A stretch of DNA of 64,000 bases from assembly GCA_021734025.1 (NCBI GenBank), contig JAIPJS010000001.1:434001-498000 (forward strand), given 5' to 3'. Positions 1 to 8,640 of this stretch are shown piece by piece; position 1 is the first letter of the stretch, and each line of letters opens with the position of its first letter. The notes under the pieces were generated by a model. The model ran no database searches and was not told where the DNA came from. It worked only from the letters and a program-made list of their open reading frames with translations. Source of the DNA: Candidatus Neomarinimicrobiota bacterium (GTDB taxonomy: Bacteria; Fidelibacterota; JAANXI01). Position numbers and translations under genes: made by a program.

Positions 1-2807
1 TTTTATCCATCTCAACTTCCGAAGATGCGTCAGTTGGATCATATGATATTACAATTAACCAGGTGGCACTAAAGCAGAAAATTTCTTCCCAAAGTTTTAC
101 GGAAAAGGATACCGCCCTGAACCTCTCAGGGGAAATCCTTATTAACGGCAGTGTAGTTTCTGTCAATACGACCGATACGCTTCAAAATATCAAAAATAAA
201 ATAAATACGGCCAATTCCGGCAGTACGGCCTCCGATGTGACCGCAACCATCCTGGAAACGGCGGATAATGATTTTCGGCTGGTCCTCACCAGCGACAACT
301 CGGGGCGTGATGGGTTCGACCTGCTGGCAGCGGATAACACCACGTTATTGCAGGATATGGGGCTTGTTGACAGTACCAGTTCACTCCGATTCCAGACCAG
401 TGACGGGGCAAAATCCAATGAGTTCTCCAATGCAAATACAGCTGTCGCCGATGTATTGGGCTTATCGAATGCCCAGAGCGGAAGCGTTACCATCGGCGGA
501 CAGGCCATCTCTATCGACCTGGCGTCTGATTCTCTCGTGGACATTGCCAACGCCATAGATGGAGCGGCCGGGTTAAGCGCTTCAGTTGTTACAGAAGAGA
601 ATGATGCCGGGGACACCGTATACCGGCTGGACGTATCCGGTTCAACATCGTTTACGGATTCAAATAATATCCTGCAGACACTCGGATTTGTGGAAAACGG
701 ATTTTCATCCATCGCAGAAATCCATGCCAGTGATACCGCACTTCAGGCTACGTCCGTCGCGGGGGGCGGCGCAGTTACGTCGGCAACGACATTCGGAGAA
801 ATAGATACCGGCGTAGACGCCAATGATGTAACGAATGGAGATACCATCTCAATCTCCGGAACAGACCATTCCGGGAATACGGTCTCGGGAACATTTACAA
901 TTGCTGACACATCCACCGATACCATCGGCGATTTTCTTTCGGAGATCGAAAGCACCTTCGGTGGGAGCGGAGCAGTGGATGCGTACATCAGCGATGGCAC
1001 TGACGGCTTCACCGCCGGTACACTCGTTGTCGAAGACCAGGTCAGCGGCGACAGCCAGCTAAGTGTGGATATCACCTCCAATAATGAGGGCGGTGGCTCA
1101 CTGGACTTCGGAACGGTTAGCGTTGACACCGAGGGGCGCGCAATGGAGTTGCAATCCGGTACGGATGCTTCTCTCAATGTCGATGGCGTGACTATTACAC
1201 GCTCGGACAATACCATTACCGATGTCATCGAGGGAGTTACCCTTGACTTGCTGAGCGCCGATTCCGGGACCTCAATGGATTTATCTATTGGGCGGGATAC
1301 AGAAGCGATTACCAAAGAGGTAAACAAGTTTATTTCGAATTATAACAAGGTTATGGGCACCATCAGCCAGCAATTTTCCTATTCCGAAGAGGACGGTACC
1401 GGCGGGATGTTGTTCGGTGACGGGACGCTTCGGTCTGTGCAGTCCGATGTCCGGAATATAATCATTCAGCAGGTTGAAAATGTCGCGGAAGATTTCAGCA
1501 CCTTTGGTATGGTTGGAATCAATCTGGATAATGAAGGACAGCTCAGTCTGGACAAAACAGAGTTTACAGCAGCGCTTCAGAATAATTTCAATGATGTCCA
1601 ACGCCTTTTTATCGGGGATGGAACGTCTGAAAATAGTCAACTGCGGTATATCAATCATACCAGAGATACAAATGCCGGGGTGTACGAGGTGAACATTACC
1701 CAGGCGGCAACCAAAGCTGAAGTGCAGGGCATTGCAAACCTGAGCACCGGACTTACAAGTCAGCAGACTATTACACTCGAAGAGGGAACGGCAACCGCGG
1801 CGCTGACATTTGATGCCGGCACTGACATCGATGCAATCGTTGCCGCGCTGAATTCGGAGTTTGATACCGCCTATCAGGAAGCGTTCACGGAAGCAACAGG
1901 TCATTTAAATACGAGCGGCAGTGCGATCACTTCAAGTACAACATTGAATGAAATTGATACAACAGGAACTGCAACGAACGACCTGAGTGACGGCGAAAAA
2001 ATTACGTTCACAGGGACAGCGCGCAACGGTGATACCGTTTCCGGTTCCTTCGAATTCACCGATATCACAACGCAAACGGTTGGAGATATTCTCAGCACCA
2101 TAGAAAACGCATATAACGATAATGTGACGGCCTCTGTGGATTCTAATGGTCAGATACAGATTGAAGACGATTCTGCAGGCCCCAGTCAGCTTTCGATATC
2201 TCTGGCATACGACGGTTCAGGTTCACTGGCTTTTGATACTTTGGCCTCAACAGTGACCGGAAGATATCGGATGGATCTGGAAGCGTCGAAGTCTTCTGGC
2301 GGGGAACTGGATATCTCCCATGGCAGCTACGGCAGCAACAGTTTTACCGTGACCGCCGATGCGGAATTCGGTATCACGGACGGCGTCTATACAGGGCAGG
2401 ATGTGGCCGGGACAATCAACGGGGAAGCCGCAACCGGTGACGGACAAGTCCTTACCGGCGACGAGGGCGAATCCAATGTGGAAGACCTGACCATCGAGTA
2501 CACCGGAACCACTACGGGGGCGGTCGGCAACCTCACGCTGACCTACGGTATCTCCGAATTAATGTATCAAGAATTGTACAATGTTGTCGATATATATGAT
2601 GGATACGTTAGTCAGAAGATTGATTCACTTCAAGACTCTATTAAGGATTTCGATGCGGACATTGAAGACAAAGAAGGCCGGCTTGAGATTAAGCGCCGGG
2701 AGTTGGTCCGAAAATTCCTCTCGATGGAGTCGACAATCAGTGGGTTGAATGCCCAGAGCAACTGGCTGCAAAGTCAGCTCAACGGACTCCTGACTCAGTA
2801 TCTGTAG
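1..2807 (+). CDS. fliD: Flagellar hook-associated protein 2 (filament cap), 5' end outside window
   Basis: Builds the pentameric cap that folds flagellin at the filament tip. The reading frame is open from base 3 without a start and already encodes FliD_N-like sequence (SVGSYDITINQVALKQK), so the gene begins upstream; the GTG at 63 is internal. A FliD_C-type region starts near residue 420 (counted from the GTG) with NKFISNYN. The C-terminus is a heptad-rich coiled coil ending in the usual FLSMESTISGLNAQSNWL. At over 914 residues it is much longer than common FliD (450-700). The extra length includes two related segments of about 120 residues (about 238-358 and 621-735). It is followed by fliS after 35 bases, the usual order. 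Family call is firm; the exact start cannot be seen. Confidence 0.93.
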   Translation, partial: LSISTSEDASVGSYDITINQVALKQKISSQSFTEKDTALNLSGEILINGSVVSVNTTDTLQNIKNKINTANSGSTASDVTATILETADNDFRLVLTSDNSGRDGFDLLAADNTTLLQDMGLVDSTSSLRFQTSDGAKSNEFSNANTAVADVLGLSNAQSGSVTIGGQAISIDLASDSLVDIANAIDGAAGLSASVVTEENDAGDTVYRLDVSGSTSFTDSNNILQTLGFVENGFSSIAEIHASDTALQATSVAGGGAVTSATTFGEIDTGVDANDVTNGDTISISGTDHSGNTVSGTFTIADTSTDTIGDFLSEIESTFGGSGAVDAYISDGTDGFTAGTLVVEDQVSGDSQLSVDITSNNEGGGSLDFGTVSVDTEGRAMELQSGTDASLNVDGVTITRSDNTITDVIEGVTLDLLSADSGTSMDLSIGRDTEAITKEVNKFISNYNKVMGTISQQFSYSEEDGTGGMLFGDGTLRSVQSDVRNIIIQQVENVAEDFSTFGMVGINLDNEGQLSLDKTEFTAALQNNFNDVQRLFIGDGTSENSQLRYINHTRDTNAGVYEVNITQAATKAEVQGIANLSTGLTSQQTITLEEGTATAALTFDAGTDIDAIVAALNSEFDTAYQEAFTEATGHLNTSGSAITSSTTLNEIDTTGTATNDLSDGEKITFTGTARNGDTVSGSFEFTDITTQTVGDILSTIENAYNDNVTASVDSNGQIQIEDDSAGPSQLSISLAYDGSGSLAFDTLASTVTGRYRMDLEASKSSGGELDISHGSYGSNSFTVTADAEFGITDGVYTGQDVAGTINGEAATGDGQVLTGDEGESNVEDLTIEYTGTTTGAVGNLTLTYGISELMYQELYNVVDIYDGYVSQKIDSLQDSIKDFDADIEDKEGRLEIKRRELVRKFLSMESTISGLNAQSNWLQSQLNGLLTQYL

Positions 2808-2842
2808 GAATCTTGAACCACCAACGAAGGAGCAGACAGCAT

Positions 2843-3238
2843 ATGTATCGACAATACGCTTCACATTACAAACGACAGGAAATTCAGACGGCGAGTCCCG
2901 GGAAAATTATCGTATTGTTATACGATGGTGCTATCAAGAATCTGAACGCAGCGGAAGCGGCGTACGAAGCGAAAGATTACGAGCGAAAATCGTCGGCGAT
3001 CACCAAAACCCAGGATATTATCGTGGAGCTGATGAATGCACTGAATTTCGAACAGGGCGGCGAGATCGCAGAACGGCTACAGTCGCTCTATACGTATGTG
3101 ATGCGTCGTCTGCTGGATGCGGACATCAAGAAAGATCTGAAAGCGATAGATGAAACAAGAAATATTCTTTCTGAACTAAGGGAGTCTTTTGCTGCCATCG
3201 TAAAAAATCAGGACGGAATGCAGGCGAAAACGGGATAA
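2843..3238 (+). CDS. fliS: Flagellin export chaperone FliS
   Basis: Small cytosolic helical protein that binds the flagellin C-terminus and prevents premature polymerisation. The 131-residue product shows the family hallmarks: an N-terminal YRQYASHYKRQEIQTASPGK, the LLYDGAIKNL helix, and the SAITKTQDIIVELMNALNFE segment. The frame is open from 2813, but the ATG at 2843 is preferred because it gives the normal FliS N-terminus and has an AAGGAG at 2826-2831 about 11 bases upstream. It sits between fliD and a FlgN-like gene, as part of one transcription unit with four bases to the next gene. Length matches the family. Confidence 0.95.
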   Translation: MYRQYASHYKRQEIQTASPGKIIVLLYDGAIKNLNAAEAAYEAKDYERKSSAITKTQDIIVELMNALNFEQGGEIAERLQSLYTYVMRRLLDADIKKDLKAIDETRNILSELRESFAAIVKNQDGMQAKTG

Positions 3239-3242
3239 TACT

Positions 3243-3710
3243 ATGGGAACGAATCAGCCGGATAACTGGACACTGAGCGAAATCTTCCTGGATCTGCTTC
3301 AGGATAAATTGTTGAACTTTCAGAAATTTTACGACCTCTCTGTAGAAGAGCGGGATTCACTGAAGCGGGAGGATACGGTGGGGCTTGCCTCGATTTTGAA
3401 GCAAAAAGGCAAACTACAGCAAAAGATCAACCAGATTGAGCATCAAATTCACCGCCTGGAGAACCGCCACCCACTGTTCATCAATCAAATGAACAGCGAA
3501 CAAAAGGTGGAATTCAATGGGACAATTCACCTGATTGTAGAGTTACTACAAAACATTATTGATTATGAAGAGAACAATCGGGAGATTGCCCAAAGCAATA
3601 AGAAAGCGATTCAGGAAGACTTGAATCAGCTAAGCCAGGGTAGTAAACTGCTGGCTAATTACTTTCGAAAACCGGCAGTCAATGCTCACTTTATCGATAA
3701 AGCGCACTAA
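3243..3710 (+). CDS. FlgN-like flagellar export chaperone
   Basis: A 155-residue, almost wholly helical, charged protein with no signal or membrane segment. FlgN-type chaperones hold the hook-filament junction proteins (FlgK/FlgL) before export; FliT-type ones hold FliD. Support here is the long amphipathic helices, the size, the C-terminal SKLLANYFRKP followed by a polar tail, and the place between fliS and a FlgM-like gene, where flgN normally lies (flgM-flgN pair). Sequence conservation in this family is low, so FliT or a generic helical protein is possible. It starts four bases after fliS and is probably co-transcribed. Confidence 0.6.
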   Translation: MGTNQPDNWTLSEIFLDLLQDKLLNFQKFYDLSVEERDSLKREDTVGLASILKQKGKLQQKINQIEHQIHRLENRHPLFINQMNSEQKVEFNGTIHLIVELLQNIIDYEENNREIAQSNKKAIQEDLNQLSQGSKLLANYFRKPAVNAHFIDKAH

Positions 3711-3725
3711 CAAAGAGAGTCAGCT

Positions 3726-4250
3726 ATGCGAATCAAAGATATTCTGACCGGTAGTTTTCAAAAGACGGGTCGGACCAAAGATAAAGACGGTCCCAGGGCC
3801 GTCTCGCCAGACCAAAAATCCCAGAGCTCGGACCCGGTACGGAAGACGGATACTACGGAAATTTCCAGCGAAGCCAGGGAGCTGCAACAGGCAGCCCAGC
3901 TAATTCAGGAATCCGTAGAGATCCTGAAATCCATGCCGGGAATACGTGAGGACGCGGTGGCGATGGCCAAAACCCGGGTCGAATCCGGTTATTATGACAA
4001 GCCGGAGGTGTTACATGCAGTTGCCGGGATTATCGAAAACCACTTAACTGCCGAGAGTCCGGTGTCATCCACAGATCTCGCCACCGACATCATTGCGAAT
4101 ATCTCGCCGGAAAACGCCGATCTGACCAGAGAAGATCTTCAGATGATTCAAGAAAATCTTGAAAAGGGATTTTACCAGAATCGCGAGGTCGTTGAACAGG
4201 TCGCCGATCGGATCTATCGTTTTCTTGGACAAGTTCGATCAGAAGAATAA
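3726..4250 (+). CDS. flgM: FlgM-like anti-sigma-28 factor with two FlgM-type segments
   Basis: FlgM binds and blocks the flagellar sigma factor FliA until the hook is finished. The 174-residue product has a disordered, polar N-terminus, a TTEISSEARELQQA stretch typical of FlgM, then a canonical C-terminal motif at about 71-107 (REDAVAMAKTRVESGYYDK). Unusually, a second segment of the same pattern follows at 133-167 (REDLQMIQENLEKGFYQN). Common FlgM proteins are about 90-100 residues with one segment. It closes the fliD-fliS-flgN run, and a sigma-28 type promoter lies 114 bases beyond its stop, consistent with its role. Secretion of such a longer form is untested; it could be an intracellular variant. 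Confidence 0.72.
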   Translation: MRIKDILTGSFQKTGRTKDKDGPRAVSPDQKSQSSDPVRKTDTTEISSEARELQQAAQLIQESVEILKSMPGIREDAVAMAKTRVESGYYDKPEVLHAVAGIIENHLTAESPVSSTDLATDIIANISPENADLTREDLQMIQENLEKGFYQNREVVEQVADRIYRFLGQVRSEE

Positions 4251-4363
4251 ATTAGGAAAGTAGTCGAGAGCACTTTTTCCCTATAAGTAAAATTCAGTAA
4301 TTTTTAAATTAATTACGTAAATATTTGTCATTCCGCAAACCTGCAAGTTTTTACATAAAACGC

Positions 4364-4390
4364 TAAATATTTCCAAACAGTTGCCGATAA
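4364..4390 (+). promoter_or_regulatory. Sigma-28 (FliA) type flagellar promoter
   Basis: TAAATATT at 4364-4371, an 11-base spacer, then GCCGATAA at 4383-4390. The known sigma-28 consensus is TAAAGTTT-N11-GCCGATAA; the -10 element matches in all eight bases, the TAAA core of the -35 is intact and the spacing is exact. It stands 32 bases before the ATG at 4423, in the 172-base gap after the FlgM-like gene. It should drive the HTH gene and probably the HDOD-cheR-cheY-cheZ run behind it. Confidence 0.85.
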
Positions 4391-4422
4391 TAACTTTGAC
4401 TCCCAGTAAAGAGGATTGAACT

Positions 4423-4626
4423 ATGGATAATGAAATTCTGGATATCGAAGCCGCAGCAGAGTTTTTGGGAATAAAGAAGCGTACGATGTATAAACTCGTA
4501 AAAGACGGGGAAATTCCTGCGGCAAAAATTGGCGGACAGTGGCGTTTTTACCGCGAACAATTACTTGAATTGTTTAAAGCGCCGAAGTCCGAAGCTGATA
4601 ATTTTCCTTCCGACAAGCACAAGTAA
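4423..4626 (+). CDS. Excisionase-family helix-turn-helix protein
   Basis: A 67-residue protein that is essentially one MerR/excisionase-type winged helix: EAAEFLGIKKRTMYKLVKDG, then IPAAKIGGQWRFYREQL, the classic HTH_17 pattern. Such proteins bind DNA; those outside phages are often local regulators. It is the first gene behind the sigma-28 promoter at 4364-4390 and 75 bases before the HDOD gene, so it is likely made late in flagellar assembly and could tune the motility run. AAAGAGG lies upstream of its ATG. The target is unknown; nothing nearby suggests a phage or integrase. Confidence 0.8.
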   Translation: MDNEILDIEAAAEFLGIKKRTMYKLVKDGEIPAAKIGGQWRFYREQLLELFKAPKSEADNFPSDKHK

Positions 4627-4701
4627 TTTATTCCGGGGGAGTGCCTGCCGGATAATTACAGATAGTCTGGCTGCCAGGAATATAAATACCAGGATATAAT
4701 T

Positions 4702-5625
4702 GTGATAAGTGACGAACAGCGGGAACAGATAGAAACAAAAATCGGTAATGTGGGGTCATTACCAACCCTGCCGGATGTGGTGGTGAAAATCACCGAATTG
4801 GTGAATAGTCCGAATTCGTCTATGCGCCAAATTGAATCAGTTATCGAAGTTGATCCCGTGCTCTCATCCACAGTACTCAAGGTCGTCAATTCATCGTTCT
4901 ACGGCATGGCACAGGAAATTAGTGCGCTTCGCCTGGCCCTGGTTATCCTGGGTATCAAGGAAATTAAAAACCTGGTATTATCCCTGTCGGTTTTCCGGTT
5001 GTTTTCAGGAAAAACCTATAAACAGGACTTTAACCTGAAAGACTTTTGGCATCATTCTGCAACCACCGGACAAATTGCCAAAACTCTTTCGCAAAGACTG
5101 AATCTGCAGTTCGCTGGAGAAGAGTTTGTCGGCGGACTCATACATGATATCGGCAAAGTGGTATTATTCAAAACACTGGATGATGAATATATCGAAGTTA
5201 TGAAGTATGCCAGAGAAAAGCGCGCCCGGTTGCACCAGGTGGAAATGGATACTTTCGGTTTCCATCACGGACATGTTGGTGGATGGCTTGGAGAAAAATG
5301 GCATCTTCCAAAAAAACTGATCGCCACGGTCGTATATCACAACAATCCGAAAAAGACGCCGGAATACCAGCAACTCGTCGGGATCGTGAGCCTTGCAAGT
5401 GCGTTGACACGGGCCGCAGGGGCGAACCCGGATGCTCCGTTTGAGGCGTTTATTCTGAAAGAGCATCCGGCGATGCAGATGTTGATGGACAATACTATCG
5501 GATTTGAATCTATCGATTGGGAACGATTTACCCTGGAGCTCGGGACCGACGTCCGGAAATCGGTGGAATTTGTGACTCTGTCTCAGCAAAGCCTCTGGAA
5601 AAACAAACAGGAAAGTGCAGTCTGA
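4702..5625 (+). CDS. HDOD domain signalling protein
   Basis: A 307-residue cytosolic protein consisting of one HDOD domain, a relative of HD phosphohydrolases that usually acts as a non-catalytic signalling module in motility, chemotaxis and second-messenger control. Recognisable parts are the entry LPTLPDVVVKITELVN, SVIEVDPVLSSTVLKVVNSS, the AL.ILGIKEIKNLVL helix and GGLIHDIGKVVLF, which keeps an HD pair. The start is GTG at 4702. It lies between the HTH gene and a cheR-like gene whose ATG overlaps its stop (ATGA at 5622-5627 region), so the two are translationally coupled. Whether the HD site has any hydrolase activity cannot be told. Confidence 0.85.
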   Translation: MISDEQREQIETKIGNVGSLPTLPDVVVKITELVNSPNSSMRQIESVIEVDPVLSSTVLKVVNSSFYGMAQEISALRLALVILGIKEIKNLVLSLSVFRLFSGKTYKQDFNLKDFWHHSATTGQIAKTLSQRLNLQFAGEEFVGGLIHDIGKVVLFKTLDDEYIEVMKYAREKRARLHQVEMDTFGFHHGHVGGWLGEKWHLPKKLIATVVYHNNPKKTPEYQQLVGIVSLASALTRAAGANPDAPFEAFILKEHPAMQMLMDNTIGFESIDWERFTLELGTDVRKSVEFVTLSQQSLWKNKQESAV

Positions 5626-6485
5626 TGGAGCAATTGTCTCAGCAAAATATCCAGTTGTCGCCCGGTCTGTTCACGGCGGTTCGGGATTACTTGTATGAGA
5701 AATCCGGTCTGTATTATGCTGATTACAAAAAATATCTCCTGGAAGGGCGGCTGCTGGCCAGACTGAATGCATTGAATCTGAATACGTTCCAGGAATATTA
5801 CCGATATATCAAAAACGGCACCGGGAATGGTCCGGAACTCCAAAACGTTCTCCGGGATATTGCTAAAAGTGAGGCTTATTTTTTTCAGAACACACCTCAA
5901 CTGGATGCCCTGACCAAATGGATTCTCCCGGAATTAAAGGAGCTAAATTCCACGCCGCAATTACGGTTGGTGAGTCTTGCATCCCGGCAAGGGGAAGATA
6001 TCTACACACTTGCGATCGTATTGCAGGAATATATTGAGGAAGCCGGGCAGGACTGGGATGTGGAACTGATCGGAATAGAAGAAAATCCTGATCTGGTTGC
6101 ACATGCCAGAGAAGGCGAATACGATTCGTATTCCATCCGGAATATGCCCCGCCGGCTGATCCTGAAATATTTTTCCCATCTGGGCAATAAATTTCGAATA
6201 AAAGAGCAGATCAACTCCAGGATCACCTTTGTCAATAGTGCCCCGGACATCTGGTTGAGACAGAATTCTGATCCGATAAACGTTATGTATTGTCGGAACA
6301 GGCTTATAACTATGGAGCATCTTAAAAAACAGAAGTTTGTTACTGATATTACCAGGACTCTGGCCTTAAACGGCTTTTTATTCCTTGGCCAAATGGAGAC
6401 ACTGCACAAGATACAACATGATCTTCAGTTGTGTCACTTTCCGAATACATTGTCTTACGTAAAACAGGTACAGGGGGAGACGTAA
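5625..6485 (+). CDS. Divergent CheR-type receptor methyltransferase
   Basis: CheR enzymes methylate glutamates of chemoreceptors using S-adenosylmethionine. The 286-residue product has the helical CheR N-domain (1-100) and a Rossmann-like domain. Its motifs are altered: the FFR loop reads AYFFQNT (84-90), the SAM motif that is normally GCSTGEEPYS reads LASRQGEDIYT (118-128), the acidic end of strand 2 is IGIEEN, and the NV.CRN motif is kept (INVMYCRN). It may thus be weak, inactive or have another role. The frame is open from 5517, but ATG 5625 overlaps the HDOD stop and gives the right N-terminus. No cheB or cheA is in the window. Confidence 0.75.
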   Translation: MEQLSQQNIQLSPGLFTAVRDYLYEKSGLYYADYKKYLLEGRLLARLNALNLNTFQEYYRYIKNGTGNGPELQNVLRDIAKSEAYFFQNTPQLDALTKWILPELKELNSTPQLRLVSLASRQGEDIYTLAIVLQEYIEEAGQDWDVELIGIEENPDLVAHAREGEYDSYSIRNMPRRLILKYFSHLGNKFRIKEQINSRITFVNSAPDIWLRQNSDPINVMYCRNRLITMEHLKKQKFVTDITRTLALNGFLFLGQMETLHKIQHDLQLCHFPNTLSYVKQVQGET

Positions 6486-6536
6486 ACCAGGGAGCTCAAG
6501 AACCGAAAGAAATGCAGAAAAAATTGAGAGGGGATT

Positions 6537-6917
6537 ATGAAAATTTTAATCGTTGAGGATTCGCCGACGATGCGGCGAATCATAAAAAACACCTTAAAGC
6601 GCATCGGGTACGAGGATGTGGAAGAAGCGGAGGATGGCGTCGAAGCATTGGCGGCGCTGGGAAACGCAAAAATTGATTTCATTATTACTGACTGGAATAT
6701 GCCGAAGATGAGTGGCCTGGATTTTACCAAACGGGTTAAATCAAATCCGGACTATGGCGATGTTCCAATATTAATGGTGACAACCCGAAGCGTGGAGCAG
6801 GATGTGCTGGATGCTTTCGAAGCGGGCGCAGCAAGCTACATTGTGAAACCGTTTACACCACAAGTAATGAAAGAAAAGATCGACGAGATCCTGAAACAGG
6901 GAGGCGATAATGAGTGA
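6537..6917 (+). CDS. cheY: Chemotaxis response regulator CheY
   Basis: Single-domain receiver of 126 residues that, when phosphorylated, binds the flagellar switch. All key residues are present: E7/D8 for magnesium, phospho-acceptor D52 in ITDWNMP, T82 in VTTR and K104 in YIVKPF. The TDWNMPKMSG context is typical of true CheY rather than of other receivers. A strong GAGAGGGG precedes the ATG. The cheZ gene starts inside its last codons (8-base overlap), so phosphatase and substrate are co-translated. The cognate kinase CheA is not in this window. Confidence 0.95.
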   Translation: MKILIVEDSPTMRRIIKNTLKRIGYEDVEEAEDGVEALAALGNAKIDFIITDWNMPKMSGLDFTKRVKSNPDYGDVPILMVTTRSVEQDVLDAFEAGAASYIVKPFTPQVMKEKIDEILKQGGDNE

Positions 6918-7515
6918 CACTGACTTTAACGGAATCCCGTCCAAGGTCATGCAGGATTTTATTCAGCTGGTAAAATCTGTCAATAGTATGATAGAAAAGT
7001 TTAAGTCAATACGGGCGCCGATTGTTGAGTCGTCCAATTCTATGCCGGTGGCCACCCAGCAGCTGGATAAGGTGACGGCGGAAACTGAAAAGGCGACCCA
7101 CCAAATGCTCGATTTGGTCGAAGGAATTACCGACCGTGGCGCGGATAGTATTCAGCGGGCGAAAAGCGTAAAAAAGGAGCTGGATGGGAATTTCGATGCC
7201 GCAAAGGAAGATCTCGACCGGATCGTCGCAAATGCGGAACAATCACAGGAAGACGGCTTCCTGATTATGGATGCTCTCCAGTTCCAGGATATTACGGCGC
7301 AGCAGATAAACCATGCCAATTCCATCCTGGAAGAAATCGAAAAAAAACTGTTGTCGCTGTTGGAACTTACCGGGGAAACATTCCAGATGAATTCGCGAAT
7401 TTCCAGGCATTTTGACCCGGAGGCAACAACCGAGGGTGGTGAAGCCCGGCAAAAGCATGTTGATGAGTTGATTAAATCCCAGGAGCAGGCTCGAAAAGGG
7501 AGTAACAATCAATGA
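6910..7515 (+). CDS. cheZ: CheY-phosphate phosphatase CheZ
   Basis: CheZ accelerates dephosphorylation of CheY-P. The 201-residue protein is a long helical hairpin. The catalytic segment LQFQDITAQQ (about 123-132) keeps the Asp and Gln corresponding to E. coli D143 and Q147 (here D127 and Q131). A C-terminal HVDELIKSQ may serve as the short CheY-binding tail. It overlaps cheY by 8 bases. CheZ is best known from proteobacteria, though divergent homologues occur elsewhere, so its presence next to cheY is informative about this lineage. Confidence 0.9.
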   Translation: MSDTDFNGIPSKVMQDFIQLVKSVNSMIEKFKSIRAPIVESSNSMPVATQQLDKVTAETEKATHQMLDLVEGITDRGADSIQRAKSVKKELDGNFDAAKEDLDRIVANAEQSQEDGFLIMDALQFQDITAQQINHANSILEEIEKKLLSLLELTGETFQMNSRISRHFDPEATTEGGEARQKHVDELIKSQEQARKGSNNQ

Positions 7516-7527
7516 CCCGGACCTCCC

Positions 7528-8634
7528 ATGCCATATTTACCAATTGAGGATGTAAAGCCCGGTAGTTACCTCGGCCACACCATTTTCTCTGAAAGTGGTT
7601 CGGTTCTTTTAAATAAAGGGGTTGAACTCAGCGATAGTTTCATCCGGAAGCTGCACATGCGAGGATACAAAAGTCTGTATGTACAGGAAAGTCCGGAAGA
7701 TGAGGTGGAGATGCAGGACGTGGTTTCCCCACAAGTCAGAAACAAGGCTGTGATGTCCCTGCGGGAGACGTTTACTACCGTCTCCAAACACGGACACTCC
7801 CGGAAAAAGTGGCAGGAATCCACGAAAAAACTGGATGACCTCTCCTGGGAAATCCTGGAGGATCTCGAAAATCAAAGTTCGCTGAAGGCGGATTTGATTA
7901 ACCTGAAATGTGTAAACGAGTATACTCTGGAGCATTCGGTGAATGTAGGGATAATGTCCGGGTATCTTGGGATGGAAAGCGGTTTGAACATGAAGCAGGT
8001 TCGGGAAATTATTAAATCCGGTATTTATCATGATATCGGGAAAACATTTGTCAAGAATGATATTCTGGAGAAACCGGCTTCTCTGACAGAAGACGAAATG
8101 GAGGAAATCAGGAAGCATCCGAAGACGGGATTTCGGATGTTGATGAACCAATATAATATGTCGCCAATGATTAGCATAGGAAGCCATTTGCACCATGAAC
8201 GGTGGGATGGTTCCGGATATCCCAACGGTATGGCCGGTGAGGAAATTCATATCTATGGTCGTATTGTATCTATTATCGATGTATTCGATGCCATGACCTC
8301 CGACCGGGTCTATCACAGGGCCCAGGGCAATGACGTTGTGCTGGCGCATATCGAAAGCCTGAGTGGGACTGAGTTTGATCCAATGCTGGTTGATATATTA
8401 TCAGCCATCATTTATCCCTATCCTACCGGAACCAAAGTTGCACTGAGCAACAGAACGACTGCCATCGTTGTCACAAATCACCCCAAGACACCACAAATGC
8501 CGACGGTGAAGGTGGTCAAACCGGAAACACAGGCTGGACTAATATATGAACTTGCACAACATCAGGATGAGATTGAAATAACCACAGCGCTTCATTCATC
8601 TTTGCCGGAATCTGCCGGCGAAATACACGGATAA
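7528..8634 (+). CDS. HD-GYP domain cyclic-di-GMP phosphodiesterase
   Basis: HD-GYP proteins hydrolyse c-di-GMP and so favour motility. The 368-residue protein has an N-terminal region of about 120 residues (beginning with LPIEDVKPGSYLGHTIF, a pattern common in this group), then an HD-GYP domain: conserved His in LEHSVNVG, the HD pair at about 168-169 in GIYHDIGK, HLHHERWDGSGYPNG with GYP at 230-232, and IIDVFDAMTSDRVY. All metal ligands that can be seen are intact, so it is probably active. It lies between cheZ and motA, 6 bases before motA, linking c-di-GMP turnover to the stator genes. Confidence 0.9.
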   Translation: MPYLPIEDVKPGSYLGHTIFSESGSVLLNKGVELSDSFIRKLHMRGYKSLYVQESPEDEVEMQDVVSPQVRNKAVMSLRETFTTVSKHGHSRKKWQESTKKLDDLSWEILEDLENQSSLKADLINLKCVNEYTLEHSVNVGIMSGYLGMESGLNMKQVREIIKSGIYHDIGKTFVKNDILEKPASLTEDEMEEIRKHPKTGFRMLMNQYNMSPMISIGSHLHHERWDGSGYPNGMAGEEIHIYGRIVSIIDVFDAMTSDRVYHRAQGNDVVLAHIESLSGTEFDPMLVDILSAIIYPYPTGTKVALSNRTTAIVVTNHPKTPQMPTVKVVKPETQAGLIYELAQHQDEIEITTALHSSLPESAGEIHG

Positions 8635-8640
8635 CCTACC

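Noticed and set aside
1281-1904. Minus-strand 207-codon frame inside fliD
   Set aside because: Complement of a well-supported fliD coding region; composition is that of a shadow frame.
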